Positions 1-30,281 of a stretch of 64,000 bases of DNA are shown piece by piece; the stretch's first letter is position 1, and every line of letters starts with the position of its first letter. The position numbers were made by a program, and so were the translations under genes. The stretch comes from Gadus chalcogrammus. Lineage: Eukaryota > Chordata > Actinopteri > Gadiformes > Gadidae. The DNA lies in contig NC_079427.1 in NCBI RefSeq assembly GCF_026213295.1, positions 1,111,758-1,175,757 of the forward strand, in the 5' to 3' direction. The notes below the pieces were generated by a model. The model had not been told where the DNA came from. It worked only from the letters and a program-made list of their open reading frames with translations, and did no database searches.

Positions 1-45
1 TGTGGAAGAGTGTGTTGTGTGTGTTGTGGCTCAGTGTGTGTTTGG

Positions 46-2388
<2,343 letters not shown>

Positions 2389-2458
2389 TGTCATCACTAT
2401 GAAGTCATCACGGCTCAAACAATGCCCAACATTTCTTACATTCCCCTGTTAGGTTTTC

Positions 2459-2464
2459 AATAAA
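2459..2464 (+). terminator. polr2d poly(A) signal AATAAA
   Basis: Canonical AATAAA about 70 bases after the extended stop and about 230 bases after the ancestral stop position. It is followed by a GT-rich stretch (CACTGTGTGTCC), as expected of a 3' end. Confidence 0.7.
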
Positions 2465-2550
2465 TGAGTTTTATGTTTTTCTATATCCACTGTGTGTCCT
2501 TCATTAGAGCGCGACTCCGGGCCGTTCGGCAGACTATCCAACCCCAGCAG

Positions 2551-2976
2551 TAGGGCTGGGGATCGTGGCCAGTTTCCTAAATCAATTCGATTTTGATTCA
2601 TAAGGTTCTGAATTGATTAATCACGATTCGATTTGATTAAATAATGAAAATGTCTCAACTGTGATACAAAATACAAATGTACTTTATTTTTTCTCTTCAC
2701 CCTAAACAACAGGTTTTAATTGCAAACGTCTTAATTGGACAGTTTAAACTTGAGCTGTAAACAAAACTGTCTCAAGAGTGCAATTTTGAAATTAGAAAGG
2801 AATTGCAAGTGAAAGTGTACTTGAACTACAACATTCCATCACAACACATTCAGGCATTGTTTATTAAAGTGCAAAACAAAAAAATCAAAAAAAATAATCA
2901 ATCTCATGCCCTATGAATCGATATTGCGAAATTTAAATGAAATCGATCCAAAATCGATTTTTTTTCCCCAGCCCTA
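2551..2976. mobile_element. hAT-type non-autonomous element
   Basis: Inverted ends TAGGGCTGGGG and CCCCAGCCCTA bound 426 bp of AT-rich sequence with repeated AATCGATT motifs and no coding capacity. Flanking octamers CCCAGCAG and CTGAGCAG match at 6 of 8 positions, a decayed 8-bp target duplication. The ends and interior resemble the element at 37012-37611. Confidence 0.75.
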
Positions 2977-3944
2977 CTGAGCAGTCCTCAGCCCCTCCAG
3001 GTCTGTCAGCCACGGGCAGCGCGGGGGTCCCTCAAGGTTAAATGCATTTCACAAGCTCTGGTTTTGTGAACCGGCTTCAGCAGAGGGGATCTCCCTGTTA
3101 TCAACTTCAACTTTTTGACGGAAGTTAACCTCAATAACCGGCGTAGATAATAAACCAGAAACAATGTCCTCCTCGTGGCGTTTGCGTTACTCGCGGCTGC
3201 GGCCATCGTGAAGTGAACCAAATCGACTGTCCTTTGAATGGAGTCTCATTGAATTACTATGACTGGACTCTGGGGGGGTCAGCAGCGTTCTGATTGGCTG
3301 ACAAAGGGGCTTCTTTCATTGAACCCTTCACGTTCCCACACAATGTGGAGCAGAGACACGCTGATATCGTTACATACAAAACTTTCAGAAATCACCTGAT
3401 AGGCTATTACGTTTCTGTAAATATGTCAATGATAACACAAACCTTAGCTTACCAATAGGTAGTGCGAGAGGGACTAGCAGAGCAGGGAACGAGTTCTAGA
3501 ACTTAAGGAGCGCAGAGAGGTCATCATTATTCCAATGAAACACACAATTTATGATTGTAGAATTTATTCAGTTTGTAAATTCCTATGAATCATAAATACT
3601 TCCCAAAATATACATTTATTGGAGTATATTTTGACATTATGTTCCTAAATATGCATGCATCATATAATGATGCTGATCATTTAAGTGAAATGGATAACTT
3701 CAATATTAGTTTGTAAAAGGTGCATAGTTTAGATGTTCAGATTGCAACCAACCGAGGGTTAATTTCCCTAACTGTCATATTATATAGCATTGCATAACGC
3801 TACTACTGCAACTACTCTGGTGCCATCTAGTGGGGAAATGGCATGGATGGCAACGATCGATTCGGCACCTGGCTCGCTTCACTTCCAAGATGTATTAATT
3901 AAGCTATCCTCGTTTTCATTTCAGGATCTATGCGGCTTATTCTC
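2977..3944. other. intergenic, nothing recognised
   Basis: A short reverse-strand frame at 3006-3221 has no recognisable product. The rest is AT-rich single-copy-looking sequence without repeats or splice-flanked frames that I can support. Confidence 0.4.
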
Positions 3945-4211
3945 GGGGGGGGGGGGGGGGGGGGGGGTTGTGTCGACTTCAGTGGGGGTTTCATTCCGCC
4001 TGCGCACGGCAGCTCGTTTCCCCTCAGCCATGTCAACGTTTAGGAGTGCGTGACTACTGTTGATGGCTTTCAACTACTGGTGACAGCGCATGCGCTACCG
4101 CGCGTATGTGTCCCGCGCATATTTTTTTTTTTTTTCTTCACCCCTCGCGGTCGACTTGGGATCTGTCGGCGGTCTACTGGTAGACCGCGATCGACTGGTT
4201 GGGCACACCTG
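3945..4211. mobile_element. 3' end of a hAT-type element with poly(G) run
   Basis: A run of 23 G at 3945-3967 is followed by sequence ending GGTAGACCGCGATCGACTGG and then TTGGGCACACCTG. This is the usual fish hAT terminus, the reverse complement of CAGGTGTGCCCAACC. The 5' end was not located. Confidence 0.5.
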
Positions 4212-4478
4212 GTCTAGATCTATGATAGAGGATGTCTATGCCCGAAACGGTCCAAACCTTTAGCGAACCGGCATCCACGCCCGAGGTCGCTACAATAGTG
4301 ACTTCATTAAGAACCAAAGAGAACAAGGATGATAAAATATGTACTGAATGAAAAAAATTACGCTTCAATTATTAGGAGCAGTGGTGACAAATTAGGATTG
4401 ACCAATTTCCAGAACATCAAACAACCACTATTTCAAGCTCAGACCAAAGGAGCCAGTTATTCAACGAAGCATTGTCTT

Positions 4479-4680
4479 TCAATTCAATTCAATGCAATTT
4501 ATTTATATAGCCCTTAATCACCATTACAGTCTCAAAGGGCTTAACAGGCCAAATATATATGACACCCCCCTTACCCAAGCCCCCACAAGGGCAAGAAAAA
4601 ACTCCTGTGAAATTAGCAAGGAAGAAATCTTGAGAAGAAACACATAGTAGGGGATCCCTTCTTCCAGGGATGGTCAGGAG
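4479..4680. repeat. teleost interspersed repeat fragment
   Basis: It contains TTCAATTCAATGCAATTTAT followed by ATATAGCCCTTAATCACC and later ACAAGGGCAAGAAAAAACTC, motifs I associate with a very common fish retroposon. The boundaries are approximate. Confidence 0.5.
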
Positions 4681-5189
4681 TGCAATGGGTGCCACAATTG
4701 ACTTACAGGTAAATACATGCACATCATATTAAAATGGTGATGGGGTTCAAGGTTCAAGGTTGCTTCATTCATACCCGTGGGTAAATTTGGTTTGCAGGTC
4801 AAGAAAAGGGCGTTCACGGAAGACAAGACAGACACACAGACAAAAATCACAGAGGTGCTCAGTACATCAGAAAGTGCAACAAAGTTATGTACCACCAGTG
4901 GCGCTGCAACAATTTATTCGTATAGATAATGGCTGCAGGAACAAAACTGTTCCTGTAGCGGATTGTTCTGCTTTGGGGAACTTTGAGCCTCTGTCTAGAG
5001 GGAAGCAGCTGAAATGCACTGTTTAAAGTGGCCGGTTAACCATGAGGAGAGTCCAGGCATCCAGTCCAGTCACCGCAACACGCCAAAACAGACAGAATAG
5101 TGAATTAGAACGGAGAAGTACATAGTGGGAATGTATAATGTAATAACAAAAGCACAAGCAAACAGAGTGGTCTTCATTTTGCATCTGTC

Positions 5190-5400
5190 GTTTTCACACT
5201 ATCTTCCAAATGCAAGATTGTAGAGGTGCGTTTTGAGCTTTCCTTTGAATACCTCCACAGAGTCAGCTTCCCTGATCACTGATGGCAGCCTATTCCATAG
5301 GAAGGGGGCTCGACAGGCAAACGCTCTCTGTCCAGCCGATTTCTTTTTAACCTTCGGCAGTGAAAGAAGGCCAGCTCCCGAAGACCGGAGGGACCTTTAG
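5190..5400. repeat. teleost interspersed repeat fragment
   Basis: The segment with CAGCCTATTCCATAGGAAGG, GGCTCGACAGGCAAACGCTC and GAAGGCCAGCTCCCGAAGAC is a fish retroposon-like consensus. It has no open frame. The region between 4680 and 5190 shows nothing else recognisable. Confidence 0.4.
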
Positions 5401-5539
5401 TTTCTTTAGCTTCATCCTTTATGTACAAGTTCTAACTCATATAACTAACACCTAGCTCTAGAGAACTTACAGCGAGCTCCATAGAACTGACAGCTAGGTA
5501 CGGGTGGAGGAACTGGTCTTCTCCACCATACCCCGCCCC

Positions 5540-22936
<17,397 letters not shown>

Positions 22937-23002
22937 GTCGGGCTGAGAGGCGTGACCAGAGATGAGAGGACTCGAGAGATTACCCCCAGCAAGTAGGTGG
23001 GG

Positions 23003-23115
23003 TTTAGTTTAGGTTTAGTTAGAGATGGTTAGTTTAGGTGTTAGGTTAGAGATGGTTAGTTTAGGTATTGGGTTAGAGATGGTTCGTTTAGGTATTAGGT
23101 TAGAGATGGTTAGTG
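23003..23115. repeat. short minisatellite GGTTAGAGATGGTTAGTTTA
   Basis: Four imperfect units of about 30 bp (GGTTAGAGATGGTTAGTTTAGGTATT) upstream of GT92 exon 1. Confidence 0.85.
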
Positions 23116-23291
23116 TCTGGGAGCGGACCTCCCCCCACCTACAGTGAGGACCAGTGTCTCTGTCCCTCCGTCAAAACATCCGTGTTTAGGGGATTCAACA
23201 CTTACCCTTTGAGTTTCACACCCTTTGAAACCATCCGTAAAGGACACACAGAGTGACGTCTGGGTGGTCTGGCAAATGCTAGGGGTGCCAC

Positions 23292-24332
23292 CAGGGGTGG
23301 ACTGGGACAAAAATGCAGCCCTGGCATTTTCTGTCCAGACCAGCCCACTACATTGTCAGCACTAGGGGTGGGACAAGACGAACGGGAAGAACCCTGTATG
23401 TACTTGATTAAAACAATTGAATCAAGTACATACATTCGAATAATAGTACAGCACTGTAAATAGCAGTTGTTACTACCTCTTTTTTTTTTTAAAGTTTGTG
23501 TCTCTTGTGCTGCTGACAAGACAGGTGTGAAACCCGAACAGGAAATAACAAACCTCCTGTGGTCGCTGCATCTCCTCCCCCCATATCTACAAAACCCTTG
23601 TTAAATATCACACTTCCAACGATAAATTATCTCTTGCAGTTTTTAGTCTGTGAAAATCTTTTGGTGTAAGACCAGCATTAATTAAAACCAGACTCAGAAA
23701 AATAATAACAAAATATCCTGACAAATAATCTAAATAGAAACATATTACAACATATTAGTAGCAGCATTAGAGCTGAACTCATTTGTTTTAACGGTGACTC
23801 AGTCATTATGAAACCATGAATAGAGAATTTAAATAGGGAACGTGTATGTGCACATGTATGTATACATGTGCACATACACTTATATGAGAATGCATATCTA
23901 TTCAGACCTGTAATTCATGTCTTAGACTTTTTAAAAAAAAAAAATTCAATTATAGACAATATATATATTGCCTACTTCCTCATCCGCAGCCAGCCAGCTA
24001 CACTCCTCGCCAAATTCATGACCTGCAATAAACAACAAACAGAACTTGTACTCAGTATCTGTGTACTGACAAGTATATGTAGCCATGTAGCCTTTTTGTG
24101 ATGAAGTGACACTTAGTGAACAAATTTATCTGATGAAGGATGACTTAAGTCTGAAAAGAGCCCTAAGGCCTACCTGCATAACTGTTAATTGAACTCAAAA
24201 AAGATATTCAGATGTTTGAAATTAAAATCCTAAATATGAAAATCTTCAACCAGGAAATAATCATAATCAAACCTTTTGTTTCAATCTGAGACAAAACAAA
24301 TTGCATAATAAACTCACAAAGTCAAGACGAAG

Positions 24333-24394
<62 letters not shown>

Positions 24395-24655
24395 CTCTCT
24401 CTCTCTCTGATCATACAGTCCCTCCAGAATTTTTTTTTTTTTCATCATGATTGATTGACTATGACAAACATAGACAAATAATATGTGTTGATGCTGGCAA
24501 CACACTGCTAGCTCTCTGTAGCCCATTTGCCGGCCCAATTGGAGGGAATTTAGAGAGAGAGAAATAAACAAAACATAGCGGACTGGACCGGCCCACATTG
24601 GGTCAACGGCCCACCGGGACGATGCCCGGTATGCCAGATGGCCAGTCCACCCCTG
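23292..24655. mobile_element. hAT-type element, CAGGGGTGGACTGGGAC family, copy 2
   Basis: Perfect 8-bp duplication GGTGCCAC at 23284-23291 and 24656-24663. The ends CAGGGGTGGACTGGGAC and GGCCAGTCCACCCCTG are inverted. 1364 bp, no intact transposase. It contains a CT microsatellite at 24332-24408. Same family as 13099-14474. Confidence 0.9.
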
Positions 24656-24955
24656 GGTGCCACGAGCTCTCGTGGGCCGTTTGAGCCAGCTGGCCAATCA
24701 GAGAGCGGCATGATTGCAAGGGCACAACTTTGGGTCTACCATTGGGGGGGTTAATCTCGCGGCATATTTATTCATTTATTTGTTTATTTATTTATTGAAT
24801 CATTTTCTTGTGTAAAAGGTAACATGCAAATTTGCAGTTCTTGTATTAGAAATACATTGCAATACTTTTACTGATTTTGGCTACTTTTGGAGTATTTATG
24901 CCATAATGACACAGTAGTTAAATTCAGTGTTTAAGCACTAGCCAACACTGGTGAC

Positions 24956-25200
24956 CAGGGGTGTACTGGGACAGAAATTCAGCCCTGGCATTTTCTGTCC
25001 AGACCGGACCACTACATTACCAGCACTAGGGGTGGGACGAGACCAACAGGAAGAACCCTGTATGTACTTGATTAAAACAATTTAATCAACATGCATCCGA
25101 ATAATAGTACAGCACTGTAAGTAGCAGTTGTTGCTTTTTTTTGTTTTTGTTTTTCAAGTTTGTGTCTCTTGTGCTGCTGACAACAAAGGTGTGGTTGCAC
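24956..25200. mobile_element. truncated third copy of the CAGGGGTGGACTGGG hAT family
   Basis: CAGGGGTGTACTGGGACAGA, AGCCCTGGCATTTTCTGTCC and CAGCACTAGGGGTGGGACGA repeat the 5' 200 bp of the element at 23292. The 3' end is absent. Confidence 0.8.
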
Positions 25201-25337
25201 ACAGCCCAGCCCAGTTTCCTAAATCAGGCTGTTGATTGGGCCCTGGTGGTTTGAGGTAAGGAAGCAGAGTATTCCGATTGGAGAAGCAGGATGTGTGCGT
25301 CCAGGAACAGGAAGGTGCAGCGGACGGCTGGCGTGCG

Positions 25338-25437
25338 TCAGAGCCGGCGGTTAGCGTTCCCTTGACACTGAGTGACGCGCTGCCTCAACCAATCACACGC
25401 CTCGGTGGAGCACTTAGCAGGCAGTGTTTCCTCCAAT
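25338..25437 (-). CDS. orphan terminal-exon-like frame
   Basis: A good acceptor (TTTTCAATGTGCCCCAG) precedes LEETLPAKCSTEACDWLRQR and VTQCQGNANRRL, then TGA. The sequence is non-repetitive and protein-like, and the same frame stays open after the TGA (RTPAVRCTFLFLDAHILLL). I do not recognise the family. It may be the last exon of a gene upstream of GT92, or a relic. Upstream lies a 37-bp VNTR rather than a recognisable exon. Confidence 0.3.
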
Positions 25438-25491
25438 CTGGGGCACATTGAAAACAACTTCCAACAATAAAAAAGGTGAGCTCCGATATGA

Positions 25492-25866
25492 ACCCGATAG
25501 AGGCTGAAGACCACCATGTCTCCTGCTCTGACGATAGAGGCTGAAGACCACCATGTCTCCTGCTCTGACGATAGAGGCTGAAGACCACCATGTCTCCTGC
25601 TCTGACGATAGAGGCTGAAGACCACCATGTCTCCTGCTCTGACGATAGAGGCTGAAGACCACCATGTCTCCTGCTCTGACGATAGAGGCTGAAGACCACC
25701 ATGTCTCCTGCTCTGACGATAGAGGCTGAAGACCACCATGTCTCCTGCTCTGACGATAGAGGCTGAAGACCACCATGTCTCCTGCTCTGACGATAGAGGC
25801 TGAAGACCACCATGTCTCCTGCTCTGACGATAGAGGCTGAAGACCACCATGTCCCCTGCTCTGACT
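25492..25866. repeat. 37-bp minisatellite, about 10 copies
   Basis: The unit GATAGAGGCTGAAGACCACC + ATGTCTCCTGCTCTGAC is almost identical in every copy, so expansion is recent. All six frames stay open because 37 is not a multiple of 3 and the unit lacks stops on one strand. Confidence 0.96.
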
Positions 25867-25902
25867 GAGAAGGAGAGCTTCCAGCAGCAGACATGGTGGT
25901 CT

Positions 25903-27478
25903 TCAGGGGGGTAGGGTCTGGGGGGTAGGGGGTAGGGTCTGGTGTCTGGGGCCTGGGGTGTAGGGTCCTTGGGTGTAGGGTCTGGGGTCTGGGGGGTAGA
26001 GTCTTGGTTCTGGGGTCTGGGGGGTAGAGTCTTGGTTCTGGGGTCTGGGGGGTAGAGTCTTGGTTCTGGGATCTTGGGTCTGGGGGGTAGGGTCTTGGTT
26101 CTGGGGTCTGGGGGGTAGGGTCTTGGTTCTAGGGTCTGGGGTCTGGGGGGTAGGGTCTTGGTTCTGGGGTCTGGGGGGTAGGGTCTTGGTTCTAGGGTCT
26201 GGGGTCTGCGGGGTAGGGTCTTGGTTCTGGGGTCTGGGGGGTAGGGTCTGGGGGGTAGAGTCTGGGGTGTAGGGGGAGGGGCGATTCTAGGGAGTGTGGG
26301 GGCCCTAGGCAGAGGATTGTTGACGGACGGACGGACGGACGGACGCGGGGGGGGGGTTATGGAGGGATTGTTGACGGGGGGCGGGGGGGGGGGTTATGGA
26401 GCGATTTTTTTTTTTTTTTTTTGGGCTCTAGGGGGCCCCCTAGTAGTGGACCGGGGGCCCAAGCAATTGCCTGGTATGCCTAATGGGATGCAGCGCCTCT
26501 GGGTAGGGGGTAGGGTCTGGGGGGTAGGGTCTGGGGGGTAGGGTCTGGGGGGTAGGGTCTTGGTTCTAGGGTCTGGGGGGTAGGGTCTTGGTTCTAGGGT
26601 CTGGGGGGTAGGGTCTTGGTTCTAGGGTCTGGGGCCTGGGGGGTAGGGTCTTGGTTCTAGGGTCTGGGGGGTAGGGTCTTGGTTCTAGGGTCTGGGGGGT
26701 AGGGTCTGGGGTCTGGGGGGTAGAGTCTTGGTTCTAGGGTCTGGGGGGTAGGGTCTGGGGTCTGGGGGGTAGAGTCTTGGTTCTAGGGTCTGGGGGGTAG
26801 GGTCTGGGGGGTAGGGTCTTGGTTCTAGGGTCTGGGGGGTAGGGTCTTGGTTCTAGGGTCTGGGGGGTAGGGCGTAGGGTCTGGGGGGTAGGGTCTGGGG
26901 GGTATAGGGTCTGGGGGGTAGGGTCTTGGTTCTAGGGTCTGGGGGGTAGGGTCTTGGTTCTAGGGTCTGGGGGGTAGGGTCTTGGTTCTAGGGTCTGGGG
27001 GGTAGGGTCTGGGGGGTAGAGTCTTGGTTCTAGGGTCTGGGGGGTAGAGTCTTGGTTCTAGGGTCTGGGGGGCAGGGTCTTGGTTCTAGGGTCTGGGGGG
27101 TAGGGCGTAGGGTCTGGGGGGTAGAGTCTGGGGGGTAGAGTCTGGGGGGTAGGGTCTGGGGGGTAGGGTCTTGGTTCTAGGGTCTGGGGGGTAGGGTCTG
27201 GGGGGTAGGGTCTTGGTTCTAGGGTCTGGGGGGTAGGGTCTTGGTTCTAGGGTCTGGGGGGTAGGGTCTGGGGTCTGGGGGGTAGAGTCTTGGTTCTAGG
27301 GTCTGGGGGGTAGGGTCTGGGGGGTAGGGTCTTGGTTCTAGGGTCTGGGGGGTAGGGTCTTGGTTCTAGGGTCTGGGGGGTAGGGTCTGGGGGGTAGGGT
27401 CTTGGTTCTAGGGTCTGGGGGGTAGGGTCTTGGTTCTAGGGTCTGGGGGGTAGGGTCTGGGGTCTGGGTGGTAGAGCC
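25903..27478. repeat. 1.5-kb G-rich minisatellite GGGTCTGGGGGGTAGGGTCT
   Basis: Units of GGTCTGGGGGGTAG with TCTTGGTTCTAG in variable order, on both sides of an inserted segment at 26285-26510. The G-strand is strongly quadruplex-prone. Confidence 0.95.
26285..26510. mobile_element. degenerate element inserted in the G-rich VNTR
   Basis: It contains GGATTGTTGACGG units, a (GGAC)n run, poly(G) and poly(T). It ends with GGGGGCCCAAGCAATTGCCT followed by GGTATGCCTAATGGGATGC, a fish hAT-like terminus. It shares the GTTGAC/poly(G) unit with 12495-12632. Boundaries are approximate. Confidence 0.5.
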
Positions 27479-28554
27479 ATGGTTCCTATGGTTCAGGGGC
27501 GGGGTTTGGCTCTGCGTTTGGGGAGCAGCGGCCCTGCCATAGGGACTTACAGAGCCAAGCCCTTATCAGCTCATCCATAGTGAAGGGATATATCTGGAGG
27601 CGGAGCTCGGAGTTGCTCTGAGGCATTCAATCGTTCACAGGCGGAAGCCTAACAAACTCTGGTATTTAGATGACATGCTTGTTGTACAGCTGTGGTTAAT
27701 ATTCGCCAACTTCATTGTGTCTAGCCTACTTATCCTTTGTATCAACATTAGAAACAATTTCGGAAATAATTGTTTCTTTGAAGGAAAGCGTCACACTAAT
27801 TGTTAATGACACTGGCGAGTTCATCTACAGAACCCGTAAAGGGACATGGAGTAAAAAAAAAAATTTAACGTTTCTCGTGAGCACGAGAAAGTATCTGGTG
27901 CGCACGAGAAAGTATTGAACGCATATCCAGGGGCTTAGCACCAAATTCGGAGCCCTGTATACAAGAGGCATTGATTTGGGGAGGGGGGGGGGGGGCTTTA
28001 TTGCGCCCCAAGAGGTAAGTTGCCGTTCTCTGTTCGTGTAAATTATAAACTACTTCATGGAGAAACCAACAAGTTGATGATTAAACTATTCATGCAAGTA
28101 ACGTGCATTGGCCTCATGTTTATGTCGGAGAGCGAGCGGTAGAGTTCGTGTCAGTTTAGGGAAGTAATAAACACGTCCGAAGTGTGTAAGAATAAAGCAA
28201 GGGCGTTACTTTGCATAGGTCCGGAGTGGGGAGGAAAGGATAGTCCCTACCAGGGGCGCAACTGCCTACTTTCTGGGGGGTATGCAGACACATAGCAGGC
28301 GCCCCCCCCCCCCCCCCTCTTTGATCTGGGCACAAATTTGACCTAAAACACACTCTGATATTGAATCAAAAAATTCATTTTGAGGGCACCAGGACAGATA
28401 TCCGGTGTTTTTTTTAGAGGCAGCCTTTCTAAGATGCTCTGCCAGTGTAACATCATACCGTGCTATAAGAGATCAAGGATACCCAGAAATGTCCATTTCT
28501 AGGATTTCCTATCCGTGCATTTTGTCCCTGTGTAAAATAGTTTCCTCGACGCAC
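27479..28554. other. intergenic with remnant TE ends
   Basis: Poly(G) at 27978-27995 and CAGGGGCGCAACTGCC near 28250 followed by poly(C) look like hAT termini, but I cannot pair them. No gene seen. Confidence 0.35.
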
Positions 28555-28559
28555 AATGA

Positions 28560-28835
28560 ATATGAATATGTTTCGGGGTAGTAATTAGCTGTCGATTTTG
28601 GAGGCCTTTATCAATAATGACCAGCTATAGATTTGCTTCCCGTTGGAGATTTTTGAAAAGTTACATGTTATTTAGTATCTACACGTTGAGCTGAGTCCAA
28701 TGAGATCAAGCTTGCTCTCTTGCTACACCGAGATCATGTCCTAGACCATCGGGAAGCAAATGAATAGCTGCTCATTATTGATTAAGGCCTCCAATTTCGA
28801 CAGCTAATTACTACCATTAAACATGTTCGAATATG
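28560..28835. mobile_element. fold-back element, inverted arms of about 65 bp
   Basis: GTAGTAATTAGCTGTCGATT ... GCTTCCCG at 28578-28642 is inverted at 28750-28814 as CGGGAAGC ... AATTTCGACAGCTAATTAC, about 90 percent identical, with about 107 bp between. The similarity tails off beyond the arms. Confidence 0.75.
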
Positions 28836-29750
28836 CTCATGTGTGGCACTGTTGCAATCGCCTGGAAGCGTAGATGTTAAAAGACACCTTGTTCTTGTTC
28901 TCTTACGCCACCGGGAAGATATTTACATACCGGTACTTCTGATTGACCAATAAATTGATTCAGCTATTCCCCCAGAAGTCTGGGGTCAAAAGGTCAAAAG
29001 GAGCCGGTGTGTTTTCCACAATGAACTGATGCTCTTGAGCTGGATTCCAGTGATCTTAAAGCAGGTCTTTACAATGTTATGTAACTATTCCTGTCCTTCA
29101 CTGACAGACTGTTACTCCGGCATATGAATGAAAAAGACTCTCAATGAAAGATTGGTAAAGAATTCTCAAAATATCTTTAGAGGCACTGAAAGAGTTCAGC
29201 ATTCTCAGCAAGTGAACTGTTTTTTGTCCCTTTGTAACAGTTACCAGTAATTGTATGACATTTAAGTTGGTTATCAAATACTGTGCCCTAGATATTTGTT
29301 GAGATAGATATCAGTGTACATAATGAACAACAGGGGTGAGAGTATACGCACCCTTTGGGTGAACTAGTATTCGAAGTAATGGCCTGAGACGTGTCCATAG
29401 ATCTACGGTTAACCCGCAGTGGAAAGGTCTGGCCTCTAGGGGGAGCCATTCGACCACAACTGTGAGGTTAACCGCGTTGTGTCTCAGGGACGCAAAACGC
29501 GTTGCTCTGCAAAGTCACAACAAATCGGCATTCCCATACTCCCAGACCACAGACTCCTCCCAAGACAAGTGGTTAGTCATCCGAGGCTGCGATGTGCTCT
29601 CTGTGATACACTTTAAATACACACCTCATTTACACACTTTATTTCCTGCCATATTGATTGAACTACTATGAAAGGTTCGATTATTATTTATCATCTTTTG
29701 AAAACAATGATCATCAATAATTGTTATGAACTCCTCATGAACTCCACTCA
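28836..29750. other. intergenic, nothing recognised
   Basis: No splice-flanked frame, repeat or transposon end that I can support. Confidence 0.4.
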
Positions 29751-29751
29751 C

Positions 29752-30281
29752 TCTAGTGTGTTTAGGTCTGTCTCTCTAGTGTGTCCAGGTCTCTCTAGTG
29801 TGTCCAGGTCTCTCTAGTGTGTTTAGGTCTGTCTCTCTAGTGTGTTCAGGTCTCTCTAGTGTGTTCAGGTCTCTCTAGTGTCTTCAGGTCTCTCTAGTGT
29901 GTTCAGGTCTCTCTAGTGTGTTTAGGTCTTGTCTCTCTAGTGTGATGTTTAGGTCTTGTCCCTCTAGTGTGTTTAGGTCTTGTCTTTCTATTGTGTTTAG
30001 GTCTTGTCCCTCTAGTGTGTTAAGGTCTTGTCTCTCTAGTGTGTTTAGGTCTTGTCTCTCTAGTGTGTTTAGGTCTTGTCTCTCTATTGTGTTTAGGTCT
30101 TGTCTCTCTAGTGTGTTTAGGTCTTGTCTCTCTAGTGTGTTTAGGTCTTGTCTCTCTAGTGTGTTTAGGTCTTGTCTCTCTAGTGTGTTTAGGTCTTGTC
30201 TCTCTATTGTGTTTAGGTCTTGTCTCTCTAGTGTGTTTAGGTCTTGTCTCTCTAGTGTGTTTAGGTCTTGTCCCTCTAGAG
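29752..30281. repeat. 24-bp minisatellite GTGTGTTTAGGTCTTGTCTC (left part)
   Basis: Units of AGTGTGTTTAGGTCTTGTCT + CTCT, about 22 copies, resume after the hAT element at about 31640-31705. Frames on both strands (up to 146 aa) are repeat products. Confidence 0.95.

Noticed and set aside
25492..25866. Regular 37-bp repeats considered as a CRISPR array
   Set aside because: No unique spacers; the units are directly adjacent and the context is a fish genome.
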